Shown: positions 56,874 to 64,000 of the stretch, one piece after another
Position numbering within the stretch: position 1 is the stretch's first letter
Layout: every line of letters begins with the position of its first letter
Assembly (NCBI GenBank): GCA_028673005.1
Contig: CM054116.1
Location: 100,480,207-100,544,206, forward strand
Direction of reading: 5' to 3'
Origin: Tanypteryx hageni
Taxonomy: Eukaryota; Arthropoda; Insecta; Odonata; Petaluridae
DNA: 64,000 bases
Notes under the pieces: generated by a model
What the model saw: only the letters and a program-made list of their open reading frames with translations
Database searches by the model: none
Told to the model about the DNA's origin: nothing
Translations under genes and position numbers: made by a program

Positions 56874-57001
56874 CGGTGCAGAGAATACGAGAAGTCATCG
56901 GTTATTGTTCAACATTCCACGACCAACGTCAGCACGCTGATTTCAAGAGCCGTTTCCCCGAGAGGTCAACGTTAAAGAATACGGCAGCTTTTTTGATTCT
57001 G

Positions 57002-57555
57002 GTAAGTTGAAATAATTATAATGTTAACGATAAATCGAAGAATACTAGTCGCACAGATTGTCTCTGCGACACTTACCAAAATATTCTAATGGGATGTTTC
57101 ATATGGAAACCCCCTTAAAAAATTAACGGATTCGGTTTAAATTCATATTATTTGAAAAACCTTAAATAATGGTACATATAACCGAATCTCATCAAAATCC
57201 GCCGGAAAAATACCCCAAAAGAGGTCCTGTAATGTTTCAATATTACACGGCGGTCATAAGCTTTAAAGAGGTACTCCTCTGACTTCTTAGCTCCACCCAT
57301 CCCCCGCCCTATCATAACCTAGTAAATCCGCCCCACCATTTTGTAGGAGGAGCATGTTAACCCCGCCCGCTATGCAGGATCGCCATTTTGTACGTGCATG
57401 TTAACTCCGTCTAATACTTGAGAAACGAGGTCACAGACGCGGAAGACAAGACGCGTAAAAAAACATCGCGATTGTATTGCAGGTAAGTAAACCTTCAGGG
57501 GCAAATTTTGGTTTTCCTAATTAGGACCATTATACCTTTAGAACGGTTCTTTGGG
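57002..57555 (+). other. Non-coding stretch between leader donor and polB
   Basis: No open frame of note. A second donor-like site, TTGCAG|GTAAGTAAAC, occurs at 57477-57488. The polymerase N-terminal half expected in this interval is absent. Confidence 0.5.
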
Positions 57556-57587
57556 CGCCCTCCTACTCAGTAGGAGGGCGTTTTTTT
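57556..57587 (+). terminator. Terminator-like hairpin plus T run
   Basis: CGCCCTCCTACT, one central C, then AGTAGGAGGGCG: a 25-base near-perfect palindrome with a 12-bp stem, followed directly by seven T. It has the look of an intrinsic or Pol III-type terminator. Its role in this element is unknown. Confidence 0.7.
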
Positions 57588-57807
57588 CGGGTTATTTTCA
57601 TCGTAGGACCCACCGTTTTCGAGATTTTTGGCAAAATCCGAAATTTTCGAACAATTTTGTTAATATCTCCGTTATTTGAAGAGATATTGGAATGGTGTAA
57701 ATGCAAAGTTTGTTCATATTACAATTGCGCTTCCAATAAAAGAAATAGCTTATTTAAAAAGTTGAAAGATTTCGAGATATTTTAGAAAAACTCCTTAATA
57801 TTTAGTC

Positions 57808-57830
57808 AAGTCGCCAATTATTGGTGACTT
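57808..57830 (+). repeat. Hairpin upstream of polB (first of two)
   Basis: AAGTCGCCAAT, T, ATTGGTGACTT: 11-base arms pairing throughout if one G-T wobble is allowed. Confidence 0.7.
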
Positions 57831-57840
57831 ATCAATCAAC

Positions 57841-57871
57841 GTGAAGACGTTTCTTTCAAGAAACGCTTCAC
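57841..57871 (+). repeat. Hairpin upstream of polB (second of two)
   Basis: GTGAAGACGTTTCTT, TC, AAGAAACGCTTCAC: a stem of about 14 bp with one bulged base, 10 bases after the first hairpin and about 65 bases before the polB start codon. Confidence 0.75.
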
Positions 57872-57934
57872 CGAGACTATAGTGTAGCATTTTCTGGAAA
57901 ATACTATATTGAAAAATAGAGGATAAATATTTCA

Positions 57935-58840
57935 ATGTCTATATGTAATTTGTACTATATCGACTTGAATACAGAACGTAGGAAAATAGCCACGAATGAA
58001 TTTGAAAAGGATTTTTATAAACTAATGAATAACGCGGTCTTTGGCAAAACTATGGAGAACGTTCGCAAGAGAATAAATTTGGAATTGGTTTCCAACGAAA
58101 AGAGGTTGAGTAAATTAATTTCCAAATCCACTTTCCTCGATCGAACGGTCTTTAATGAAAATTTAGTCGCAGTCCATATGAGAAAATCCATAGTTAAAAT
58201 GGATAAACCTATTTATATAGGTTTATGTGTTCTAGATTTAAGCAAAACTTTAATGTATGACTTCCATTACAGGAGAATGAAACCTAAATATGGTGACCGC
58301 TTGAAGCTATGCTACATGGACACTGACAGTTTCATATATGAAATAAAGACCGATGACTTTTACGAAGACATATCGACCGAATTAGACTTTTACGATACCT
58401 CCAACTTTTCAAAGGATCATCGATGCTATTCAAACAAAAACAAAAAAGTTATCGGAAAAATGAAGGACGAATGTGATGGGCGTATTGTTACACACTTTGT
58501 AGGATTGAGAAGCAAACTTTATTCCTATAGGATAAAAGGGGAGAAAGATAAAAAGAAGGCAAAAGGGATCACTAAAGCCGTAATTAATAAAAGCTTAAGT
58601 TTCGATGATTATGTAAATTGTTTAAGAGAAAACTCGACAGGATTTAGGAAGATGATGGTCATAAGAAGTACGAAACATGAATTATTCACCGTAGAGATGA
58701 ATAAAGTAGCGTTGAATGCTATGGACGATAAGCGTTACATATGCGACGATGGTATAAACACGTTTGCCTGGGGACATCTCAAAATTCCAAATTTAAAGAG
58801 GACGTGGGATAAAGCCTTTGAATCTGAAGGCGACACTTGA
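57935..58840 (+). pseudogene. Polinton DNA polymerase B, C-terminal part only
   Basis: 301 residues matching the end of protein-primed family B polymerases. Present are YYIDLNTERRKIATNEFEKD, motif B (KLMNNAVFGKTMENVRKR, residues 29-46) and motif C (YMDTDS, residues 127-132), then the thumb region ending LKRTWDKAF. Family members are around 1000 residues or more, so the exonuclease domain, terminal-protein region and motif A are missing. The start ATG at 57935 is only the first in the open frame; upstream the frame is closed. The break falls just before the conserved IDLNT word, pointing to a deletion and not a frameshift. The retained part has no stops, so the loss looks recent or the fragment is still maintained. 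It precedes the ATPase gene by 40 bases. Confidence 0.85.
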
Positions 58841-58880
58841 ATAAAAGTTACAATTTCGGGAAATTTGCTCAGTTAGGGTT

Positions 58881-59519
58881 ATGTCGTTGAGGTGGAAACA
58901 TCCATTTACCTGTATTTGTGCCGGTCCTAGTTGTTGTGGAAAAACAACTTTTGTGTTGAGGTTTTTAGAAAATTTACAACATTTGGTAGAAGGTGATATA
59001 GATCGTATAATTTGGTGCTGCAGCCCCGGTAGTGAGCCTGATATTGAGGGAATAGAGTTTGAAAATCAAATTCCCTCATTCGATAACCCGAAAAGAATAC
59101 CGACTCTATATGTCATCGATGATTTGATGCATGAAGCATATACTAAGCAAGTTTGCGAATTATTCACGAGAGGTTCACACCATAGTAGTATCTCTGTAAT
59201 ACTCATAACTCAAAACGTGTTCTATCAGAGTCCTCAATCGAGAAACATATCTCTAAATTCCAAGTACATCGTCGCTTTTCGCAACCCTCGCGATAGACTT
59301 CAGTTTGGTCATTTAGCGAGGCAGGTGTATCCGGAGCAATCGTCCGAGTTGGTGAGGATATATAAGGAGGTGACATCAGAACCGTACAGTTATTTGGTCC
59401 TAGATCTTTCACAAGAGACGGACGATCGTTTGAGATTCAGTACATGTATATTTCCAGATGAGATTACCACCGTATATGCGCCATCACATCTGATCGATGA
59501 TGAAAAGGTTGAGATCTAA
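58881..59519 (+). CDS. Polinton packaging ATPase (A32-like, FtsK/HerA type)
   Basis: 212 residues, the usual size for this family. The Walker A motif GPSCCGKT is at residues 15-22 and Walker B LYVIDD at 76-81; a LITQN sensor-like strand follows at 109-113, and FTRGSHH at 96-102 is also typical. In related viruses this ATPase pumps DNA into capsids. Its presence next to capsid genes argues that the element comes from a virion-forming lineage. No disruption. The next gene starts inside its last 23 bases. Confidence 0.92.
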   Translation: MSLRWKHPFTCICAGPSCCGKTTFVLRFLENLQHLVEGDIDRIIWCCSPGSEPDIEGIEFENQIPSFDNPKRIPTLYVIDDLMHEAYTKQVCELFTRGSHHSSISVILITQNVFYQSPQSRNISLNSKYIVAFRNPRDRLQFGHLARQVYPEQSSELVRIYKEVTSEPYSYLVLDLSQETDDRLRFSTCIFPDEITTVYAPSHLIDDEKVEI

Positions 59520-59826
59520 CAAGCATTTGCTACACGTCTTGAAAAACGCCAAACCTAAATTGCGTAACGCGATTTTGAAAAACGTAGACGAAGAGGTAAT
59601 CAAAGTCTTGTGCGAGTGCTGCTTGAACACTTTGAACGGGAATCATAAAATAAGCCCTGCCTTAAAGAAAAATCTAAGGAAGCATTGTAAAACGCTAAGA
59701 GCGCTCGGCGATAAGAAAGGGTCCTTGAAACAGAAGCGGGCATTATTGATTCAGAAAGGTGGTTTCCTTCCAATGCTCATCGGTTCCATTCTCAGCGGAA
59801 TTATAGGCAGTCTGATAAACAAATGA
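59497..59826 (+). CDS. Small basic Polinton protein with hydrophobic tail
   Basis: 109 residues, Lys/Arg-rich, with KNAKPKLRNAILKN near the start, a Cys-containing helix (LCECCLNTLNGN) and a C-terminal IQKGGFLPMLIGSILSGIIG, a Gly-Gly followed by a membrane-type helix. The same layout recurs in many Polintons. By analogy with adenovirus core or membrane-lytic peptides it may be a minor virion protein; this is inference. It starts within the ATPase gene (23-base overlap) and ends in an ATGA overlap with the next gene. Confidence 0.75.
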   Translation: MMKRLRSNKHLLHVLKNAKPKLRNAILKNVDEEVIKVLCECCLNTLNGNHKISPALKKNLRKHCKTLRALGDKKGSLKQKRALLIQKGGFLPMLIGSILSGIIGSLINK

Positions 59827-60275
59827 GTCTCAAAAAGATGTTACTCATCGACCCAGAAGTTCTCGACAGAGAAAGATCAAAAGCACGAATATCTAAATTA
59901 GACGAAGAAATGCAAAAGGTCTTAAACAGGAAAGATCTGAGCGATGTAGATAAATGGCACCTATACAAACGTGCGTTGGATACTTATTTAAGCGTTGCGG
60001 CAGAGGAGAGAAAGCCCATTAGTATTCCGATCGTGAAAGAAAAAAGAGTTAGGAGGCAGGCGGTGAAGAGACCCCCCGGTAAGACCTTGGAATCTCTAAC
60101 TAAGCGCATAAAATTAGATAGTGTTGCGTTAGATAAATCATGGGAAGGTATGATGGAGAGATTAAACCGCGCAGAGGCGTTAAGCGAAAAAATAACATCA
60201 AAGCGGGGAAGAAGCTTACCGCGTCGGGGATCTCGGGTTCGAAAACCAAAGACGCCGTGGACCCCGATAAAGTAA
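59823..60275 (+). CDS. Polinton-associated protein upstream of integrase
   Basis: 150 residues: an N-terminal helical part (LDRERSKARISKLDEEMQKV, then DKWHLYKRALDTYLSVAAEE) and a Lys/Arg-rich C-terminus with GRSLPRRGSRVRKPKTPW. Similar proteins sit just before the integrase in other Polintons; their function is not known to me. It starts at the ATGA shared with the previous gene. Its last 136 bases overlap the integrase frame. Confidence 0.7.
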   Translation: MSLKKMLLIDPEVLDRERSKARISKLDEEMQKVLNRKDLSDVDKWHLYKRALDTYLSVAAEERKPISIPIVKEKRVRRQAVKRPPGKTLESLTKRIKLDSVALDKSWEGMMERLNRAEALSEKITSKRGRSLPRRGSRVRKPKTPWTPIK

Positions 60276-61345
60276 TCGAAAGTATTTACGGTGATCCTGC
60301 AAATCCTGCGGGTTTTTCCACTGCGGATAAATTGTGGAAAGCTTTGAATAAAAAGATATCGAAAAGTAAAGTTCAAAATTGGCTGGATTCGCAGGATGCG
60401 TATACGTTGCATAGACCGTTACGAAAACGTTTTCAAAGAAACTTTTACGACGTTTCGTACATTGACGAAACGTGGCAATGCGATTTGAACGATATGCGAA
60501 ATTTGAAAAAATACAATAAGGGATATGTATATATTTTGACCGTAATCGATTTGTTCTCTAAATATGCGTGGGCACTTCCGCTAAAAAGTAAAACTGGGGA
60601 AGACATCGTGGAGGCATTCAGGTTAATATTTAAGCAGAGCGGTAGAAAACCGTTAAAATTGCAAAGCGATAAGGGTACCGAATTCAAGAATAGAAAATTT
60701 CAAGAATTTCTAACAAGGGAAAATATAAAGTTTTATTACACACACAATCCGGATGTTAAAGCTTCGGTTGTGGAAAGATTTAATAGAACCCTAAAGACTA
60801 AAATGTACAAATATTTCACCAAATATTCCACTTACGATTTTGTGAGCGTCTTACCGAAACTTATGAAGGGATATAACGATGGCGTTCATTCTACCATCGG
60901 AATAGCTCCTTCCCGAGTAAACGACTCAAATGCATTCGAGGTGGGGAAAAGACTGGTCGAGACACGTCTCGGAGAGGGGAAAAAAAAGAGAAAGCCGAGA
61001 TTTACCGCGGGAGATTACGTAAGAATCAGCAAAGAGAGAATGCCGTTCGCTAAAGGATATACGCCAAACTATACGACCGAAGTTTTTAAAATTAAATCTA
61101 TCGTTACGGGGAACATTGTTCCTACGTACGAGTTGGAAGATATGAACGGAGAGAGTATCGAAGGATACTTTTACGAACCAGAACTAAAGAGAACAATCGT
61201 ATCCGAGGTCACCGAGTTTAAAATAGATAAAATATTGAGGCGTAGAGGAAAAGGTCGCAGTCTCGAATATTTCGTCAAGTGGAAAGGATATTCGGATTCC
61301 TTTAATTCTTGGATTAAGGCTTCGACGGTAAAACGTTTAAAATGA
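60140..61345 (+). CDS. Polinton integrase with C-terminal chromodomain
   Basis: 401 residues. The retrovirus-type DDE core shows Asp115 in TWQCDLNDM, Asp177 in LQSDKGTEFKN and Glu212 in SVVERFNRTLK, with AWALPLKSKTGEDIVEAF between. A basic linker (GEGKKKRKPRFTAGDYVRIS) leads to a chromodomain at residues 357-400 (FKIDKILRRRGKG, then EYFVKWKGYSDSFNSWI). It inserts the element into the genome; the chromodomain may steer it to marked chromatin. The only ATG before the core lies 136 bases inside the upstream gene in the -1 frame, so translation may begin there, by frameshift, or at a non-ATG codon nearer the core. Fully open and likely active or recently so. It ends in an ATGA overlap. Confidence 0.92.
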   Translation: MGRYDGEIKPRRGVKRKNNIKAGKKLTASGISGSKTKDAVDPDKVIESIYGDPANPAGFSTADKLWKALNKKISKSKVQNWLDSQDAYTLHRPLRKRFQRNFYDVSYIDETWQCDLNDMRNLKKYNKGYVYILTVIDLFSKYAWALPLKSKTGEDIVEAFRLIFKQSGRKPLKLQSDKGTEFKNRKFQEFLTRENIKFYYTHNPDVKASVVERFNRTLKTKMYKYFTKYSTYDFVSVLPKLMKGYNDGVHSTIGIAPSRVNDSNAFEVGKRLVETRLGEGKKKRKPRFTAGDYVRISKERMPFAKGYTPNYTTEVFKIKSIVTGNIVPTYELEDMNGESIEGYFYEPELKRTIVSEVTEFKIDKILRRRGKGRSLEYFVKWKGYSDSFNSWIKASTVKRLK

Positions 61346-62808
61346 ACGAGTTCTATCTCACCCTCCTTAGCGATAGCTCTCGCGAGTATTTCGAAGATAA
61401 TACAATTGCTCATTTTTGGACGAAATTATCTCAACGAGTGGATTTAGGAAACGGAGAATGGAGAGTGGGTTTGGCCGAATTTTCGCATCCAAGGATTCGT
61501 GATAACAGGATCCACAGGGAGGAAATGAATAGGGATAGACGACAGGTCAATATCGAAATGGATGATAGTACACCGATCACGATAGCTCCAGGAACTTATA
61601 AATCTATGAAACATATGCTAGACTCGTTACCTACTGAGAAAAGAAAACGCGCTTTAGATGTATTGAAGGAACATATTACTTGTCCTAAAGATAAAGTTCA
61701 TATTGAGATTCCCGGTGATTTACCAGTTACGATCCATCACGGAACTTACAACTCGTTAGAGGATATGTTACGATCGCTATCGGCTGATGAGAAAAGAAAT
61801 TTGCTGAAATGTGATGAAAATGACTCGGATAAGTTATTGGATTTAGTCTTAGAATCGAAATCAATGATGAATGTTGAATTAAATGCAAGGTGGTCTTTAG
61901 GAACGAAGGTGATTAAGGAGATGGATAAATTAATAGGCGTCTATGTTGAAATTCCACCAGATTCATTGCTTATTGCACCTCCTGCGGGAAAATACGAATC
62001 TTTGTTGCAATATATCATCAGTATGAATTCCGAAGATTTGAATGCTCGTTTTGACGATATTTTTTTGCAACTCGTATATTTTCTCTACAAATGCGTCGAC
62101 ATACCTGAAGATGTGAAAAATTTAGAAAAATTTGCTAATGTACGCATCGAAATACCAGAGAATTCACCGATTAGATCATCTCCTGGCACTTACGGTTCTG
62201 CTGTTGAATTAATATCTTCGGTTTTAGAACCGAAGAAATCGGGTGAAATCGATTTCGGTGAAAGGATGATAAAAGCTATGGATAAACTCGTAAGTTTCCA
62301 CGTCGAAATATTACCGAATGGTTTGGGTGTGGATTTTCCCCCAGGATCTTACGGGTCTCTGGAGGAATTTTTGCGAGTATTATATGAGGTCCGTGAAAAA
62401 AAGGATTTTTTGGGTAGCGAAGCGAAAGTCGGTGTAAGAGAAATGATGGAGAAAATAAACTATGTCATATTTGAAAATCCAAATTATTCGATAGATGTCA
62501 CCAAAGGAGGAGAATATAGGAAAAAGCGGGACATCGCACGCAGTATTGACACGCGATATATTTTCGTTTATACGGATTTAATCAAGCCGCAATTGGTTGG
62601 TGATTCTCTCAGCAGATGTTTGCGAATTGTCAGCGTAAACGAAGAAAGACACCATTTTTTCAATCCAGTTTACTACTTTCCCGTAGAGAAAAAAGAAATC
62701 GAGAACGTCGAAATACTACTCACAGGAAAAGATGGCAAACCATATCCTTTCTTCGGTGGAGCTACACCTTCTCTTTTAGTTTTACACTTTATAAAAGTGT
62801 TGCAATAA
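61342..62808 (+). CDS. Polinton penton-like minor capsid protein with internal repeats
   Basis: 488 residues. The start MNEFYLTLLSDSSREYFEDN and the end (YIFVYTDLIKPQLVGDSLSR, then RHHFFNPVYYFPVEKKEIEN, then PYPFFGGATPSLLVLHF) match the minor capsid (penton-type, single jelly roll) proteins of Polintons, which sit at the capsid vertices. Between them, residues 69-350 hold five imperfect repeats, each with V-x-[IV]-E-[IM] followed by a P-G-x-Y-x-S-type turn and a Leu-rich helix: near residues 69-98, 119-148, 200-230, 267-297 and 319-350. Common members carry this module once as far as I recall, so the protein appears expanded. Intact. Overlaps the integrase stop by ATGA. Confidence 0.8.
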   Translation: MNEFYLTLLSDSSREYFEDNTIAHFWTKLSQRVDLGNGEWRVGLAEFSHPRIRDNRIHREEMNRDRRQVNIEMDDSTPITIAPGTYKSMKHMLDSLPTEKRKRALDVLKEHITCPKDKVHIEIPGDLPVTIHHGTYNSLEDMLRSLSADEKRNLLKCDENDSDKLLDLVLESKSMMNVELNARWSLGTKVIKEMDKLIGVYVEIPPDSLLIAPPAGKYESLLQYIISMNSEDLNARFDDIFLQLVYFLYKCVDIPEDVKNLEKFANVRIEIPENSPIRSSPGTYGSAVELISSVLEPKKSGEIDFGERMIKAMDKLVSFHVEILPNGLGVDFPPGSYGSLEEFLRVLYEVREKKDFLGSEAKVGVREMMEKINYVIFENPNYSIDVTKGGEYRKKRDIARSIDTRYIFVYTDLIKPQLVGDSLSRCLRIVSVNEERHHFFNPVYYFPVEKKEIENVEILLTGKDGKPYPFFGGATPSLLVLHFIKVLQ

Positions 62809-62835
62809 CAAAAAAAGCAATCATTATCGTTCGAG

Positions 62836-63267
62836 ATGTTAAAGGACGTGGATCGATATACGACGTATTACGTCAATCAATGCGGAGGAGAAATAGGTCC
62901 CGTCTACCGCGCCAGTTATCGTGTGCAGAGAGGTAGAGGATTAGGAAGCTTTCTCGCGGGTCTTTTTCGTTTCGCTAAACCACTTATACAAAGCGGTCTT
63001 AAAGCGGTAGGTAAGGAGGCGGCCAGTACGGGGGTCGGAATTCTCTCGGATTTGGGAACGAGACCAATTAAGGAAATATTGCGTAATCGATTGGGTGAGG
63101 CTGGAGCGAATTTGAAGAGAAAGGCGGAAGAAAAAATTAAAAAGATGAGTGGATCGGGTTTACGCATAAGTAAAAGACCAAAGTTAATAAAAAGGAACAT
63201 CAAACGCAAAAAACTTCATTCGAGGAGAAAGAGACGTCGCGTCAATACGGACATATTTTCTTCATAA
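62836..63267 (+). CDS. Basic Polinton protein, adenovirus pVI/pX-like
   Basis: 143 residues: YYVNQCGGEIGPVYRASYRV, a Gly-rich RGRGLGSFLAGLFRFAKPLI amphipathic helix, KAVGKEAASTGVGILSDLGT, and a very basic tail (KKLHSRRKRRRV). This layout is the recurring Polinton minor core or cement protein compared with adenovirus pVI and pX. Expected role: an internal capsid protein that disrupts membranes or condenses DNA, by family analogy. It starts 27 bases after the penton gene and ends 5 bases before the major capsid gene. Confidence 0.75.
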   Translation: MLKDVDRYTTYYVNQCGGEIGPVYRASYRVQRGRGLGSFLAGLFRFAKPLIQSGLKAVGKEAASTGVGILSDLGTRPIKEILRNRLGEAGANLKRKAEEKIKKMSGSGLRISKRPKLIKRNIKRKKLHSRRKRRRVNTDIFSS

Positions 63268-63272
63268 CCGAG

Positions 63273-64000
63273 ATGGAACACATGCTATCCTCGCTCGACA
63301 TATTTAGTCGGCCAGCTTTGCAAACGAATATTTTAGGCAAGCGCCTCATTCCGTACAAACCGATCTCTTCCTTAGACAATCAATCGACCATCGAATTCGT
63401 AGTGAAAGATTTGGGAGAATCGTACAAAAATTTGAACAGTTTTTATTTACAAATCAGGGTGAAATTTGTCAAAGCTGATGCATCAGACTATGGGCCAGAG
63501 GACAAAATACAACCCGGGGTAGTGAATAATGTCTTGCATTCGATGATCGAGCAATGCAGCGTCTATTTAAACGGAAAGCAAGCTGCATCCTCGGAAGGTA
63601 ATTATCACTATCGTAGCACTTTAGAAAATCTCCTTAGTTATGGCGCAGATGCGGCGAAGACTCATTTGGCTTGCGATGGGTGGTTGCTCGATAGCGGTGA
63701 GGATATCAATAAACAAGATGACGCAAATGTAGGATTTGTTACGAGAAAAGCTAAATTTGCTAACAGTAGGGTCGTGGAGCTCTATGGTAAATTGCATGTC
63801 GACGTATTTAACCAAGAGCGTCTCTTAATTAATGGAGTCGACGTAGGTGTTAAATTAACGCTCGCAAAACCGAGTTTCTACATCAAGGAGAATGCTGCGG
63901 GTACTTCCGTGCTGAAAATTCTGGATGCTACTTTATACGTCGAGCATAACGATATAAACCCCTCAATTTTGTTGGCTCATTCCAGAGCGTTGGAGCAAAG
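63273..64000 (+). CDS. Polinton major capsid protein (double jelly-roll), 5' part
   Basis: 242 codons are open to the window edge. MLSSLDIFSRPALQTNILGK and YKPISSLDNQSTIEFVVKDL begin the first jelly roll; SMIEQCSVYLNGKQ, YHYRSTLENLLSYGADAAKT, then LYGKLHVDVFNQERLLINGV and DVGVKLTLAKPSFYI are the conserved words of Polinton hexon-like proteins. Full members run to about 600 residues, so over half lies outside. No stops or shifts in the visible part. It follows the basic protein gene by 5 bases, with no room for its own promoter. Confidence 0.88.
   Translation, partial: MEHMLSSLDIFSRPALQTNILGKRLIPYKPISSLDNQSTIEFVVKDLGESYKNLNSFYLQIRVKFVKADASDYGPEDKIQPGVVNNVLHSMIEQCSVYLNGKQAASSEGNYHYRSTLENLLSYGADAAKTHLACDGWLLDSGEDINKQDDANVGFVTRKAKFANSRVVELYGKLHVDVFNQERLLINGVDVGVKLTLAKPSFYIKENAAGTSVLKILDATLYVEHNDINPSILLAHSRALEQ

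Larger units (their letters stand above)
54960..64000. mobile_element. Polinton/Maverick (adintovirus-like) element, left part
   Basis: A block with the hallmark Polinton set: protein-primed polymerase B, A32-like packaging ATPase, retrovirus-like integrase, penton-like minor capsid and double jelly-roll major capsid proteins, plus small basic core-type proteins. Codon use and base composition are less AT-rich than the surroundings. The left boundary is set at the 3' end of the BIR gene and is uncertain, because the terminal inverted repeat cannot be recognised without the right end, which lies beyond the window. Such elements are endogenous relatives of adenovirus-like viruses. An adenain-type protease was not found in this part and may lie to the right. 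Confidence 0.93.

Noticed and set aside
57935..57940. True start codon of polymerase B
   Set aside because: The homologous protein continues far upstream in other elements; this ATG is only the first one left after the deletion.
59203..59412. Minus-strand open frame inside the ATPase gene
   Set aside because: Shadow of a well-supported plus-strand gene.
1..64000. CRISPR arrays, bacterial operons or riboswitches
   Set aside because: Introns, poly(A) signals and eukaryotic transposons show nuclear DNA. No spaced direct-repeat array is present, and the compact gene block is Polinton, not bacterial.

Overview
The window is eukaryotic nuclear DNA, AT-rich and intron-rich, most likely from an arthropod. 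The evidence is the protein sequences of Midasin and RpS23, GT-AG introns with short consensus sites, and a dense mix of Tc1/mariner, pogo/Tigger, hAT, P-element/THAP, piggyBac-like, Harbinger-like and Polinton elements. I cannot fix the order (chelicerate or insect) from sequence alone.

Layout. (1) 989-41542, + strand: the 3' part of a Midasin gene (MDN1), the giant AAA+ ATPase of 60S ribosome maturation. I traced 26 exons with consistent phases (6642 nt, 2213 codons plus stop); earlier exons lie to the left of the window. They encode part of the linker, the Asp/Glu-rich tail and the whole C-terminal VWA/MIDAS domain. One intron is of the rare GC-AG type. The introns are packed with mobile elements, including a broken THAP/P-element transposase gene and several Tigger remnants. 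(2) 46669-50094, + strand: a complete four-exon RpS23 gene. Its first three exons lie between two long inverted copies of one repeat family, and its last intron holds more repeats, including a Harbinger-like MITE with TTA duplications. (3) 50.1-54.8 kb: gene-poor, with fold-back and hAT remnants and a frameshifted gene of an uncharacterised family. (4) About 54.96-64 kb: the left part of a Polinton/Maverick (adintovirus-like) element, which runs off the right edge.

The Polinton is the most interesting part. To the left of a control region it carries, on the minus strand, a BIR-domain (IAP-like) protein and a small spliced gene with a duplicated leader exon-intron unit and one in-frame stop. 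The control region has two divergent TATA boxes about 430 bp apart, separated by degenerate tandem repeats. To the right is a tightly packed plus-strand block: a truncated protein-primed polymerase B, packaging ATPase, two small proteins, a chromodomain integrase, a penton-like minor capsid protein with a five-fold internal repeat, a basic pVI/pX-like protein and the start of the major capsid protein. Several neighbouring genes overlap by a few bases (ATGA). The non-polymerase genes are open and look recently intact, while polB keeps only its C-terminal third.

MDN1 and RpS23 both serve ribosome production, but I see nothing else linking them; the rest of the window is mobile DNA.
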